Positions 1-6,186 of a DNA stretch of 6,186 bases are shown piece after piece. Each line of letters begins with the position of its first letter. Position 1 is the first letter of the stretch. This DNA is from Novosphingobium sp. GTDB taxonomy: Bacteria > Pseudomonadota > Alphaproteobacteria > Sphingomonadales > Sphingomonadaceae. The position numbers and the translations under genes were made by a program. The stretch covers positions 1 to 6,186 of the forward strand of contig JAQVEQ010000163.1 in NCBI GenBank assembly GCA_028697875.1. Direction: 5' to 3'. The notes under the pieces were generated by a model. It had not been told where the DNA came from, searched no databases, and was given only the letters and a program-made list of their open reading frames with translations.

Positions 1-704
1 ACCCGGTTGCAGATGCGGGTCATGCGTTCCGCCCATTCGGCCTGACCGGCATCGTCCGCGATCAGGTCCTGCCGGATCTCGATGTAGAGATAGGGCCGCC
101 CTTCGCTTTCCACATGCCGTTCGATGGCGGCATTATAGACTTTGCCCGAATAAGGCAGCTGGTCGCCGACGATCAGCCCTTCGGCCTCGAGCAGCGGAAA
201 GGCCGCCCGCGCCCCGCGCTCGTCGCGGTCATAGAGCAGTCCGCAATGCCACGGACGAGTCTGGCCCGGTTCGCTGGCAAGGCACAGCGTGTAACTGTGC
301 AGGATCAGCGTCAGCGAGGGCGGCGTTTCTTCCAGCAGACGCGTCAGCTGCGCGTGGAACGGCCGGTGAAAGCGGGCAAGCCGTGCTTCCCGGTCGATCC
401 CGACGTTACCGGGGATGGCCCGGCCGTCGCTCACTTCGGGGATGGCCGCCGGGTCCTGTTCGGTGCGATTGGTGTCGCAGACCAGGCGGCTGACATTGCC
501 GAGCAGCGCCGCCGTCCCCGCCCGTGCCGCCATTTTCTCCGCGATCCCGGCCACGCCGATGTCGATCGCGATGTGTTCGTCCATCAAGGCCGGGTCGATG
601 CCAAGATCGATGCCGTCCGGCACCCGGTTGGATGCATGGTCCGCCACCACGAGGATTCCGCCGAAACGCGGCGTGCCGACGATGCGGAAGGCTTCTTCGT
701 TCAC
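1..704 (-). CDS. N-formylglutamate amidohydrolase family protein (C-terminus cut by window edge)
   Basis: Translating the minus strand from the GTG at 704 gives 234 residues with no stop before base 1. Family members usually run to about 250-270 residues, so only the C-terminal end should be missing. Visible family motifs are DHASNRVP (residues 22-29, likely metal/substrate site), CDTNRTEQDP (76-85), GIDREARLARFHRPFH (102-117), LHSYT (135-139) and YIEIRQDLI (207-215). By family knowledge it is a cytoplasmic metal-dependent hydrolase that releases formate from N-formyl-L-glutamate; HutG does this in one route of histidine breakdown. No other hut gene is in view, so the true substrate is uncertain. 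The GTG overlaps the ispE stop as GTGA and has AGGGG seven bases upstream (716-712). An in-frame ATG at 731, with AAGGA nine bases before it, would add nine residues and is a real alternative. Translation is probably coupled to ispE. Confidence 0.88.
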   Translation of the reverse strand, partial: MNEEAFRIVGTPRFGGILVVADHASNRVPDGIDLGIDPALMDEHIAIDIGVAGIAEKMAARAGTAALLGNVSRLVCDTNRTEQDPAAIPEVSDGRAIPGNVGIDREARLARFHRPFHAQLTRLLEETPPSLTLILHSYTLCLASEPGQTRPWHCGLLYDRDERGARAAFPLLEAEGLIVGDQLPYSGKVYNAAIERHVESEGRPYLYIEIRQDLIADDAGQAEWAERMTRICNR

Positions 705-1513
705 CGCAGGGCCCCTGCCATGGTCCACCATTCCGGATGATCCTTGTTGATTGATTCCAAGGCCTTATCCCTGACGTCATGACTGCCGTAAAGGGCAAAG
801 CAGGTCGCCCCGGAACCGGACATGCGCACGAGGAAGGCCCCGGTCCCGCGCAAGGCATCGAGCACATCGGCAATCGCCGGACACAGCGAAATGGCCGGCT
901 GTTCGAGGTCGTTGCGCCCTTCCGCCGCGATCCGGCCGACCGGTCCGGCAGGCAGCGGACCGCGATCCACCCCGCCCCACGCGGCGAAGACCGGTTCCGT
1001 AGGCATCGGCACGCGCGGATTGACCAGCAGAACCGGCGTCCCGGAAAGATCGCTTTCGACCGGTTCGAGAACCGTGCCGGTCCCGCGTCCGATACATGTC
1101 ACGCTTTCGACGCAAGCAGGCACATCCGCGCCCAGCCGTGCGGCACGTTCCATCCAGTCGCCGGGCAGCCCATGCGTCCGTTCGACCAGGCGGAACACTG
1201 CCCCGGCATCGGCCGACCCGCCGCCTAGCCCAGCCGCGACCGGCAGGTTCTTTTCAAGCGTCAATTCCAACCCTTCCGCACGAGGCAGGGCATGGAGCGT
1301 TTTCATCACGATATTATCAAATGGATCAGTCAGTTCAGAAGCAAACTCACCGCAAATCGTGAGCTTGTCCAACGCTGTTTCCCGCGCAGTCAGGCGATCC
1401 CCCGCGTCGACGAATGCAAACAGGGTTTCCAGTTCGTGATAGCCGTCCTCGCGCCGCCTGCGGACATGCAGTGCGAGATTGATCTTGGCATAAGCGGTTT
1501 CGGTAAGACTCAT
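701..1513 (-). CDS. ispE: 4-diphosphocytidyl-2-C-methyl-D-erythritol kinase (IspE)
   Basis: This 270-residue protein is a GHMP-family kinase. It phosphorylates the 2-hydroxyl of CDP-methylerythritol with ATP in the cytoplasmic MEP pathway to isopentenyl diphosphate. The N-terminus MSLTETAYAKINLALHV carries the conserved Lys10. The ATP-binding motif PVAAGLGGGSADAG lies at residues 91-104. GADVP with the expected catalytic Asp130 follows, then RNDLE (200-204) and the third GHMP motif MSGSGATCFALYG (231-243). Length is close to the 283 residues of the E. coli enzyme. The reading frame is open for 26 codons further upstream, but those run into the intergenic hairpin and do not resemble IspE. The ATG at 1513 has a purine-rich ribosome site just before it. 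It follows ETF-QO on the same strand after a 74-base gap with a hairpin and overlaps the next gene by four bases. All key residues look intact. Confidence 0.97.
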   Translation of the reverse strand: MSLTETAYAKINLALHVRRRREDGYHELETLFAFVDAGDRLTARETALDKLTICGEFASELTDPFDNIVMKTLHALPRAEGLELTLEKNLPVAAGLGGGSADAGAVFRLVERTHGLPGDWMERAARLGADVPACVESVTCIGRGTGTVLEPVESDLSGTPVLLVNPRVPMPTEPVFAAWGGVDRGPLPAGPVGRIAAEGRNDLEQPAISLCPAIADVLDALRGTGAFLVRMSGSGATCFALYGSHDVRDKALESINKDHPEWWTMAGALR

Positions 1514-1515
1514 CG

Positions 1516-1525
1516 CCCCTTCCCT
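1516..1525 (-). promoter_or_regulatory. Ribosome binding site of ispE
   Basis: On the minus strand the ten bases AGGGAAGGGG end two bases before the ATG at 1513. The AGGGA part (1525-1521) is spaced seven bases from the start, which is a normal Shine-Dalgarno distance. This decides the start at 1513 against the longer open frame. The site lies only five bases downstream of the base of the intergenic hairpin, so the two may affect each other. Confidence 0.65.
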
Positions 1526-1530
1526 GAAAC

Positions 1531-1565
1531 GAGAGGAGCGCCGGGGCAACCCCGACGCTCCTCCC
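1531..1565 (-). terminator. Strong intergenic hairpin after ETF-QO, possible weak terminator or attenuator
   Basis: Arms at 1533-1546 and 1550-1563 form a 14-pair GC-rich stem around a 3-base loop. In minus-strand RNA the 1541/1555 pair is a G-U wobble, and the stem extends by one more wobble (1532/1564) and one G-C pair (1531/1565). In plus-strand RNA those wobbles become C-A or A-C mismatches, so the structure favours minus-strand transcripts. It begins 22 bases after the ETF-QO stop codon. The following bases are GTTTC, not a proper run of U, so intrinsic termination would be inefficient. It could be a leaky terminator, an mRNA 3'-end stabiliser, or a control on ispE translation. The hairpin itself is directly visible; its role is inference. 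Confidence 0.6.
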
Positions 1566-1587
1566 TGATCCGCAAGAATTGCACCGA

Positions 1588-3234
1588 TCACATATTCGGA
1601 TAGTTCGGCCCGCCGCCGCCTTCCGGCGTGACCCAGGTGATGTTCTGGGTCGGGTCCTTGATGTCGCAGGTCTTGCAGTGGACGCAGTTCTGCGCGTTGA
1701 TCTGCAAGCGCGGTTCGCCCTCCTCGAGCCCGACGAACTCGTAGACGCCCGCCGGACAGTAACGCGCTTCGGGTCCGGCATAGACCGGCAGGTTGATCCG
1801 GGTCGGAACCGTTTCGTCCTTGAGCTGCAAGTGGCAGGGCTGGTCTTCCTCATGGTTGGTGAACGAGAAGGAAACCGAAGTCAGCCGGTCGAAGCTGATC
1901 ACCCCGTCCGGCTTGGGGTATTCGATTGGCTTATAGAGATCCGCCCGCTGTAGCGCTTCGGCATCGGTGTGGTGCTTCATCGTGATCGGCAGGCCGATCT
2001 TGAGCGTGCGCATCCACATGTCGATTCCCGCCAGCACCGTGCCAAGCTCGCCACCGAACTTGGCGATCACCGGCTGGGCGTTCTTCACCAGCTCGAGTTC
2101 CTTGGCGATCCAGCTGTCGCGCACGGCGGCATCGTATTCACCCAGTTCGTCGTTCTCACGCCCGGCGCCGATCGCGGCGGCAATGCTTTCGGCCGCCAAC
2201 ATCCCGCTCTTCATCGCGGTATGGCTGCCCTTAATCCGGGGAACGTTGACGAAACCGGCCGAACAACCGGCCAGTGCGCCGCCCGGGAAGCACAGCCGCG
2301 GCACCGACTGCCAGCCGCCTTCGTTGATCGCGCGGGCACCATAGGCCACACGCTTGCCGCCTTCGAGAATCGCGCGAATTTCCGGGTGCTGCTTCCAGCG
2401 CTGGAATTCCTCGAACGGGAAGACGAAGGGATTGGCGTAATCGAGCGCCGTCACGAAGCCGAGCGCGACCTGGTTGTTCGCCTGGTGATAGAGGAACCCG
2501 CCGCCCCAGCTGCCGCTTTCCGACATGGGCCAGCCCTGCGTGTGGAGCACGCGGCCCGGAACGTGCTTGGCCGGATCGATGTCCCACAGCTCCTTGATGC
2601 CGATGCCGTAGACTTGCGGCTGGCAGTTCGCCTCGAGGTCGTACTGCGCCTTGAGCTGCTTGGTCAGGTGGCCGCGCGCGCCTTCGCAGAACAGGGTGTA
2701 CTTGGCGTGCAGTTCCATGCCCGGCTGGTAGTCCGGCTTGTGGCTGCCGTCGCGCGCCACGCCCATGTCCTGGGTGGCCACGCCTTTCACCGCGCCCTTT
2801 TCGTCGTAGAGGATCTCGGCCGCCGGGAATCCGGGGAAGATTTCCACGCCCAGACCTTCGGCCTGTTCAGCAAGCCAGCGGCACAGGTTGCCGAGCGAGC
2901 CGGTATAAGTGCCGTGGTTCGACATGAACGGCGGCATCATGATATGCGGCATGGACATCTTGCCGGTGCGGGTCAGGACCCAATGCCAGTTGTCGGCCAC
3001 CGGGGTTTCCGCCATCGGGCAGCCCTGTTCCCGCCATTCGGGCAGCAGTTCATCCAGCGCCTTGGGATCGACCACTGCGCCCGACAGGATATGGGCGCCG
3101 ATTTCGGAACCTTTTTCGAGGATACAGACCGAAAGATCCCCGTTCAGCTGCTTCAGTCGGATCGCCGCGGAAAGGCCTGCAGGGCCACCGCCGACGATGA
3201 CGACGTCATAGGGCATCGATTCACGTTCACTCAT
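1588..3234 (-). CDS. Electron transfer flavoprotein-ubiquinone oxidoreductase (ETF-QO)
   Basis: This 548-residue protein is a full-length bacterial ETF-QO. It sits on the inner face of the cytoplasmic membrane and passes electrons from reduced ETF, loaded by acyl-CoA and amino-acid dehydrogenases, through FAD and a 4Fe-4S cluster to ubiquinone. Evidence: the FAD-binding GGGPAG at residues 15-20, FCEGARGHLTKQL (182-194), the conserved middle block NPFVFPFEEFQRWKQHP (268-284), GARAINEGGWQSVPRLCFPGG (299-319) and GCSAGFVNVPRIKGSHTAMKSGM (323-345). The cluster ligands are Cys493, Cys517, Cys520 and Cys523, followed by the characteristic ending DPTQNITWVTPEGGGGPNYPNM. The frame stays open 237 codons upstream, but that part runs antisense through the neighbouring gene and lacks family similarity. 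The ATG at 3234 places the Rossmann motif at the usual distance, with AGGA ten bases upstream; the ATG at 3216 is an alternative. No key residue is missing. It is first in a likely ETF-QO/ispE/amidohydrolase transcript. Confidence 0.97.
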   Translation of the reverse strand: MSERESMPYDVVIVGGGPAGLSAAIRLKQLNGDLSVCILEKGSEIGAHILSGAVVDPKALDELLPEWREQGCPMAETPVADNWHWVLTRTGKMSMPHIMMPPFMSNHGTYTGSLGNLCRWLAEQAEGLGVEIFPGFPAAEILYDEKGAVKGVATQDMGVARDGSHKPDYQPGMELHAKYTLFCEGARGHLTKQLKAQYDLEANCQPQVYGIGIKELWDIDPAKHVPGRVLHTQGWPMSESGSWGGGFLYHQANNQVALGFVTALDYANPFVFPFEEFQRWKQHPEIRAILEGGKRVAYGARAINEGGWQSVPRLCFPGGALAGCSAGFVNVPRIKGSHTAMKSGMLAAESIAAAIGAGRENDELGEYDAAVRDSWIAKELELVKNAQPVIAKFGGELGTVLAGIDMWMRTLKIGLPITMKHHTDAEALQRADLYKPIEYPKPDGVISFDRLTSVSFSFTNHEEDQPCHLQLKDETVPTRINLPVYAGPEARYCPAGVYEFVGLEEGEPRLQINAQNCVHCKTCDIKDPTQNITWVTPEGGGGPNYPNM

Positions 3235-3317
3235 TGACCTGCCATCCTGTTTTCTTTTGCCGCTTTTCTCGCGCATGTGTTCCGTAACGCCTTGATTGCT
3301 GCGCAACGGCAGGTCAA
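3234..3317. repeat. 10-base inverted repeat in the divergent control region
   Basis: TTGACCTGCC at 3234-3243 is repeated as its exact reverse complement GGCAGGTCAA at 3308-3317, 64 bases apart. The left copy continues as ATC, and its segment CCTGCCATC (3238-3246) is also matched in reverse by GATGGCAGG at 3327-3335, over the proposed start of the plus-strand gene. The core GGCAGG therefore occurs three times around the gap. This could be paired operator half-sites for a regulator of both operons, or a chance match in GC-rich DNA. The match is seen directly; any function is inference. Confidence 0.45.
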
Positions 3318-3327
3318 GACCCGCAAG
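3235..3327. promoter_or_regulatory. Divergent intergenic region between the two operons
   Basis: The 93 bases separate the start of ETF-QO (minus strand) from the proposed start of the uracil-glycosylase-like gene (plus strand), so promoters for both should lie here or just inside the genes. A minus-strand TTGACC (3317-3312) resembles a -35 box, but I find no convincing -10 at 16-18 bases. A plus-strand TTGATT at 3292-3297 likewise lacks a good partner. The part nearest ETF-QO (3247-3270) is a pyrimidine-rich, AT-richer patch, giving an A-rich purine leader in its mRNA. No promoter is assigned with confidence. Confidence 0.4.
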
Positions 3328-4092
3328 ATGGCAGGACACGCAATTCGACCCCCGGCCGAACTGGTCGCCGGCGCCATGGACTGGTGGCGCGAGGCGGGTG
3401 TGGACTTGCAGTTTCTTGACGAAACTCACCCGTGGATCACCAATGAAGCACCTGCTGGGCAGGAGGCCGCGAAGGCAGGCCCGCGGCCCGCTGCTCCCAC
3501 GCCGGAGCCGGAACCGCCCGCCCCGCCGCCGGTCCTCGCCCAGCGGGAAAGCTGGCCGCAGAAACTGGAAGATTTCGCATCCTGGTGGATGACCGAGCCC
3601 GCTCTCGACCAGGGCGGCGCGCACCCGCGCGTGCCCCCGCGCGGTTCCGCCCATGCGGAGCTGATGGTACTGGTCGCCGAGCCCGAAGCCAGCGACCGCG
3701 ACGAACTGCTTTCCGGCCCGCTCGGCGCGTTTCTCGATTCCATGCTGGCAGCGATGGGGATCGCCGCCGAGCGGACCTACCGCGCCGCCGTCCTGCCCAG
3801 GCACACGCCCCTGGCCGATTGGGATGCCGTCGCACGCAGCGGGATGGGCGAGGCCGTCCTTCATCACATCGGCCTGGCGGCACCGGAAAGGCTGGTGGTC
3901 TTCGGCCGCAACATCTTGCCGCTGCTTGGCCACGACCCGGCGCAAAGCCCTGCAAATTTACAAAACATCGACCATCAGGGCAAAAGCATACCGGTGATTG
4001 CCGGATGGGATCTTGCCGCATTGGTCGCCCGGCCGAAGGCGCAATCGGCATTCTGGCAACGCTGGCTCGATTGGACGGATTCGCCACTGTGA
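3328..4092 (+). CDS. Degenerate uracil-DNA glycosylase-like protein, probably not a working glycosylase
   Basis: This 254-residue protein resembles family-4 uracil-DNA glycosylases in layout. ELMVLVAEPEASDRDELLSGPLG (111-133) sits where the family has GEAPG...GRPFVG. FLDSMLAAMGIAAERTYRAAVLPRHTP (135-161) matches the LLDxMLxAIGL...VY helix-strand. PERLVVFGRNILPLLG (186-201) matches the kPkvivalGrxAxxxLLG strand. IPVIAGWDLAALVARPKAQSAFWQRW (221-246) matches the final HPxxLL region, without the His-Pro. There is no cysteine anywhere, so the 4Fe-4S cluster of family 4 cannot form. The N-terminus (WWREAGVD, 19-26) is joined to the core by a Pro/Ala-rich linker (about 52-68). Start choice is uncertain: GTG at 3277 would add 17 residues and ATG at 3376 would remove 16; none has a clear ribosome site. 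The gene overlaps the transglycosylase start by four bases. The fold call is moderate; actual function is unknown. Confidence 0.68.
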   Translation: MAGHAIRPPAELVAGAMDWWREAGVDLQFLDETHPWITNEAPAGQEAAKAGPRPAAPTPEPEPPAPPPVLAQRESWPQKLEDFASWWMTEPALDQGGAHPRVPPRGSAHAELMVLVAEPEASDRDELLSGPLGAFLDSMLAAMGIAAERTYRAAVLPRHTPLADWDAVARSGMGEAVLHHIGLAAPERLVVFGRNILPLLGHDPAQSPANLQNIDHQGKSIPVIAGWDLAALVARPKAQSAFWQRWLDWTDSPL

Positions 4093-5885
4093 AGCTTGTG
4101 AGGGAACTGCTGAGTGCCCGCTGCCTTTCCGCCGCGCTGGCGGCAGGCACGATGCTGGCCGCCCCGCAGGCCGAAGCGCGCAGCTCCGTCGAATACTTCA
4201 GCGCCCGTGCCGCCACCGACCAGGTGCCATCCGTGCTCAGCCGGAGCGAGCGCGACTTCTACCGTTCGGTCTTCGACGCGATCGAAAGCGGACAATGGTC
4301 CCGCGTGCAGGATCTGCTGTCGGACGACAACGATGGTCCGCTGCATCAGGTCGCCCTTGCCGAATATTACCTCGCCGCCAATTCGCCCAAGGTCGAACTG
4401 CCGCAGATCCAGGTATGGCTGGCCGATCCCGTGGCCCGCGCGCTGCCGCAAGCCGCGCAGATAACCCGTCTTGGCCTGCGCCGAGGACTGGATTCCACGC
4501 CCGGCCTGCCGCAGGAACAGGCCTTCTATTCCCAGGGCAGCCAGCCGAAGCGCGTGCGCCCGCGCCCGGTGGACGACGGCACCATGCCCGCCGGCATTTC
4601 CTCGGCCATTCTCGACCGCATCAAGAACGACGACCCGGACGGCGCCCGCCAGATGCTCGACGGGATCGATTCCTCGCTCAGCCCCGCCGCCCGTGCCGAA
4701 TGGCGCCAACGCGTCGCGTGGAGCTACTATATCGAGAACAACGACCCCGCCGCGCTCGCCATGGCGGCGACCGTTTCCCAGGGGTCGGGCCCTTGGGTAG
4801 CGGAAGGCGAATGGGTCGCCGGTCTTGCCGCCTGGCGGCTGGGCGATTGCGAAACCGCTGCCCAAAGCTTCGAAAGGACGGGACGCGCCGCCGCCAACAG
4901 CGAGCTTTCGGCCGCCGGCTATTACTGGGCCAGCCGCGCACAAGTCCGCTGCCGCGCGCCGGAACGCGCCGCATCCCTGCTGCGCAGCGCCGCGCGCGCC
5001 GACGATACGCTTTACGGCATGCTGGCGCTGGAACAACTCGGCCAGCGGATTCCCGAGACTTACGCCCAGGCCGATTTCGGCAAGGACGACTGGAAGGCCC
5101 TGCGCGACATTCCCAATGTCCGCATCGCGGACGGGCTGGTCGAAATCGGCGAATACGACCTTGCCGACGAAGTGCTGCGGCACCAGGCGAAGATCGGCGA
5201 TCCGCGCCAGTTCGACGCGCTGTCCCGCCTCGCCCGCGACTTCGGCATGCCCGCCACGCAGCTGTGGATGGCCTACAACGCCCCGCTCGGGGGCAGGCCC
5301 GAACCGGCTTCGCGCTATCCCACGCCGAAATGGCAACCTGTCAACGGCTGGCGGGTCGATCCGGCGCTGGTCTATGCCCATGCCTTGCAGGAATCGAACT
5401 TCCGCACCAGCGTCGTCAGCCCGGCCGGCGCGCGCGGGCTGATGCAGATCATGCCGGGGACTGCCCGGCACTATGCCGCCTCGATCAACATGAACGGCAC
5501 TTACGACGAACTGGCCAAGCCGGAAATCAACCTCGCCTTCGGCCAGCGCACATTGGAAGACTTGCGCGATTCATCGGGCACCGGCGGGCTGCTGCCCAAG
5601 GTCATGGCGGCCTACAATGCCGGCCTGTCGCCCGTCACCCGCTGGAACACCGAGATCAACGACCAGGGCGATCCGCTCTTGTGGATGGAATCCATCCCCT
5701 ATTGGGAAACGCGCGGCTATGTCGCCATCGTGACCCGCAACTACTGGATGTACGAACGGCAGGCCAACGCCGCTTCCCCCAGCCGCCTGGCGCTGGCGCA
5801 GGATCGCTGGCCGGCCTTCCCCGCCATCGGCGATGGCGGACGGGCTTATCTTGCAGCGAACGAAACACCCGACAATGGCTATTGA
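4089..5885 (+). CDS. slt: Soluble periplasmic lytic murein transglycosylase (Slt70-like)
   Basis: This 598-residue protein is made with a Sec signal peptide: MKLVREL, a hydrophobic stretch to about residue 25, then AEA before a likely cut after Ala30. No lipobox cysteine is present, so it should be soluble in the periplasm. Residues about 31-400 are an alpha-helical, TPR-like region matching the Slt superhelical domain. The catalytic SLT domain follows: WRVDPALVYAHALQESNF (421-438) with catalytic Glu435, GARGLMQIMPGTA (447-459), AYNAG (508-512) and IPYWETRGYVAIVTRNYW ending near 554. It cleaves the MurNAc-GlcNAc bond of peptidoglycan, forming 1,6-anhydro ends. Length is near the 645 residues of E. 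coli Slt70. The mature part has only two cysteines, 254 and 288, which may form a disulfide. The start GTG overlaps the preceding stop as GTGA, with a weak GGACGG ten bases upstream. The roughly 40-residue tail after the domain is unassigned. Confidence 0.95.
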   Translation: MKLVRELLSARCLSAALAAGTMLAAPQAEARSSVEYFSARAATDQVPSVLSRSERDFYRSVFDAIESGQWSRVQDLLSDDNDGPLHQVALAEYYLAANSPKVELPQIQVWLADPVARALPQAAQITRLGLRRGLDSTPGLPQEQAFYSQGSQPKRVRPRPVDDGTMPAGISSAILDRIKNDDPDGARQMLDGIDSSLSPAARAEWRQRVAWSYYIENNDPAALAMAATVSQGSGPWVAEGEWVAGLAAWRLGDCETAAQSFERTGRAAANSELSAAGYYWASRAQVRCRAPERAASLLRSAARADDTLYGMLALEQLGQRIPETYAQADFGKDDWKALRDIPNVRIADGLVEIGEYDLADEVLRHQAKIGDPRQFDALSRLARDFGMPATQLWMAYNAPLGGRPEPASRYPTPKWQPVNGWRVDPALVYAHALQESNFRTSVVSPAGARGLMQIMPGTARHYAASINMNGTYDELAKPEINLAFGQRTLEDLRDSSGTGGLLPKVMAAYNAGLSPVTRWNTEINDQGDPLLWMESIPYWETRGYVAIVTRNYWMYERQANAASPSRLALAQDRWPAFPAIGDGGRAYLAANETPDNGY

Positions 5886-6186
5886 CCTCGAACGGCCGTT
5901 CAAGCCGATCAATATCGCGATCCTGACCGTTTCCGACACGCGCGGGCCGGAAAACGACACTTCGGGCGACATCCTCGCCGAACGGGTGAAGGCCGCCGGC
6001 CATACGCTCGCCGCCCGCGCGATCGAGAAGGACGACGCGGACGTCCTGGTCGAACGGCTGAACGCGTGGATCGACGATCCGAATATCGACGCCGTGGTTT
6101 CCACCGGCGGCACCGGCCTGACCGGCCGCGACGTGACGCCCGAAGCGCTCGACCGGATCAAGACCCGCGACATTCCCGGCTTCGGC
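5875..6186 (+). CDS. moaB: Molybdenum cofactor biosynthesis protein, MoaB/MogA type (C-terminus cut by window edge)
   Basis: The first 104 residues are present, ending in frame at the window edge; the family is usually about 165-195 residues long. The MoCF-binding fold is shown by INIAILTVSDTRGPENDTSG (12-31) and VVSTGGTGLTGRDVTPEA (74-91), then IPGFG (100-104). Such proteins bind molybdopterin in the cytoplasm and adenylylate it before metal insertion. E. coli MoaB, thought inactive, departs from the RDVTP motif, whereas this protein keeps it (Asp86), as active MogA does, so it is probably catalytic. The ATG lies inside the end of the transglycosylase gene, an 11-base overlap, and I see no good ribosome site before it, which suggests coupled translation. 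Whether to name it moaB or mogA cannot be settled from this fragment; moaB is the usual label in alphaproteobacteria. Confidence 0.92.
   Translation, partial: MAIDLERPFKPINIAILTVSDTRGPENDTSGDILAERVKAAGHTLAARAIEKDDADVLVERLNAWIDDPNIDAVVSTGGTGLTGRDVTPEALDRIKTRDIPGFG

Noticed and set aside
114..740. A 208-codon plus-strand frame at the left end
   Set aside because: It lies opposite the amidohydrolase gene, whose motifs are clear; the translation has no recognisable family.
1969..3237. A 422-codon plus-strand frame opposite ETF-QO
   Set aside because: Shadow of the ETF-QO codon pattern; His/Arg/Ala-rich with no motif, while ETF-QO is unambiguous.
3292..3317. TTGATT and TTGACC as -35 promoter boxes
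   Set aside because: Neither has a believable -10 element at the right distance, so no promoter was called as a separate feature.
3235..3945. A 237-codon N-terminal extension of the ETF-QO reading frame
   Set aside because: It runs antisense through the UDG-like gene, has no resemblance to ETF-QO, and the FAD motif is correctly placed when the protein starts at 3234.
3585..4088. Upstream extension of the transglycosylase frame by 168 codons
   Set aside because: It is Arg/Pro-rich and overlaps the UDG-like gene; starting at GTG 4089 gives a clean signal peptide.
3975..5471. A 498-codon antisense frame opposite the transglycosylase gene
   Set aside because: Long antisense frames are expected where third positions are mostly G or C; composition is unlike a real protein and no family is recognised.
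3998..5926. A 642-codon plus-strand open frame overlapping the transglycosylase gene
   Set aside because: Arg/Pro/Gly-rich translation with no recognisable motif, in the +1/+2 frame of a well-supported gene; typical of GC-rich coding DNA.

Overview
The window is a compact, GC-rich stretch of bacterial chromosome with six protein genes and very little non-coding DNA. Gene content, codon choice (strong G/C at third positions) and gene order suggest an alphaproteobacterium, most likely a sphingomonad or Erythrobacter-like member of Sphingomonadales. That placement rests on remembered gene neighbourhoods, not on a search. Nothing looks mobile: I see no transposase, integrase, tRNA, rRNA, CRISPR array or origin.

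The left half reads on the minus strand, in transcription order: ETF-ubiquinone oxidoreductase (3234 to 1588), the isoprenoid kinase IspE (1513 to 701) and an N-formylglutamate amidohydrolase family protein (704 to beyond base 1, almost complete). A strong hairpin with a poor U-tract sits in the 74-base gap before ispE. The last two genes share a GTGA stop/start overlap. The right half reads on the plus strand: a cysteine-free, degenerate relative of family-4 uracil-DNA glycosylases (about 3328 to 4092), a secreted soluble lytic transglycosylase (4089 to 5885) and a MoaB/MogA-type molybdopterin protein (5875 to beyond 6186). These three genes overlap by 4 and 11 bases and are probably one operon. 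The two operons diverge from a gap of about 93 bases (3235-3327) that must hold both promoters and carries a 10-base inverted repeat.

The genes are mostly core housekeeping: ETF-QO feeds electrons from fatty-acid and amino-acid oxidation into ubiquinone, IspE makes an isoprenoid precursor (ubiquinone side chains and carotenoids depend on that pathway), Slt remodels peptidoglycan, and MoaB acts in molybdenum cofactor synthesis. I do not see a clearly new system. The most unusual object is the uracil-glycosylase-like protein, which keeps the outline of the fold but lacks all cysteines and the usual catalytic motifs, and so probably has another role.
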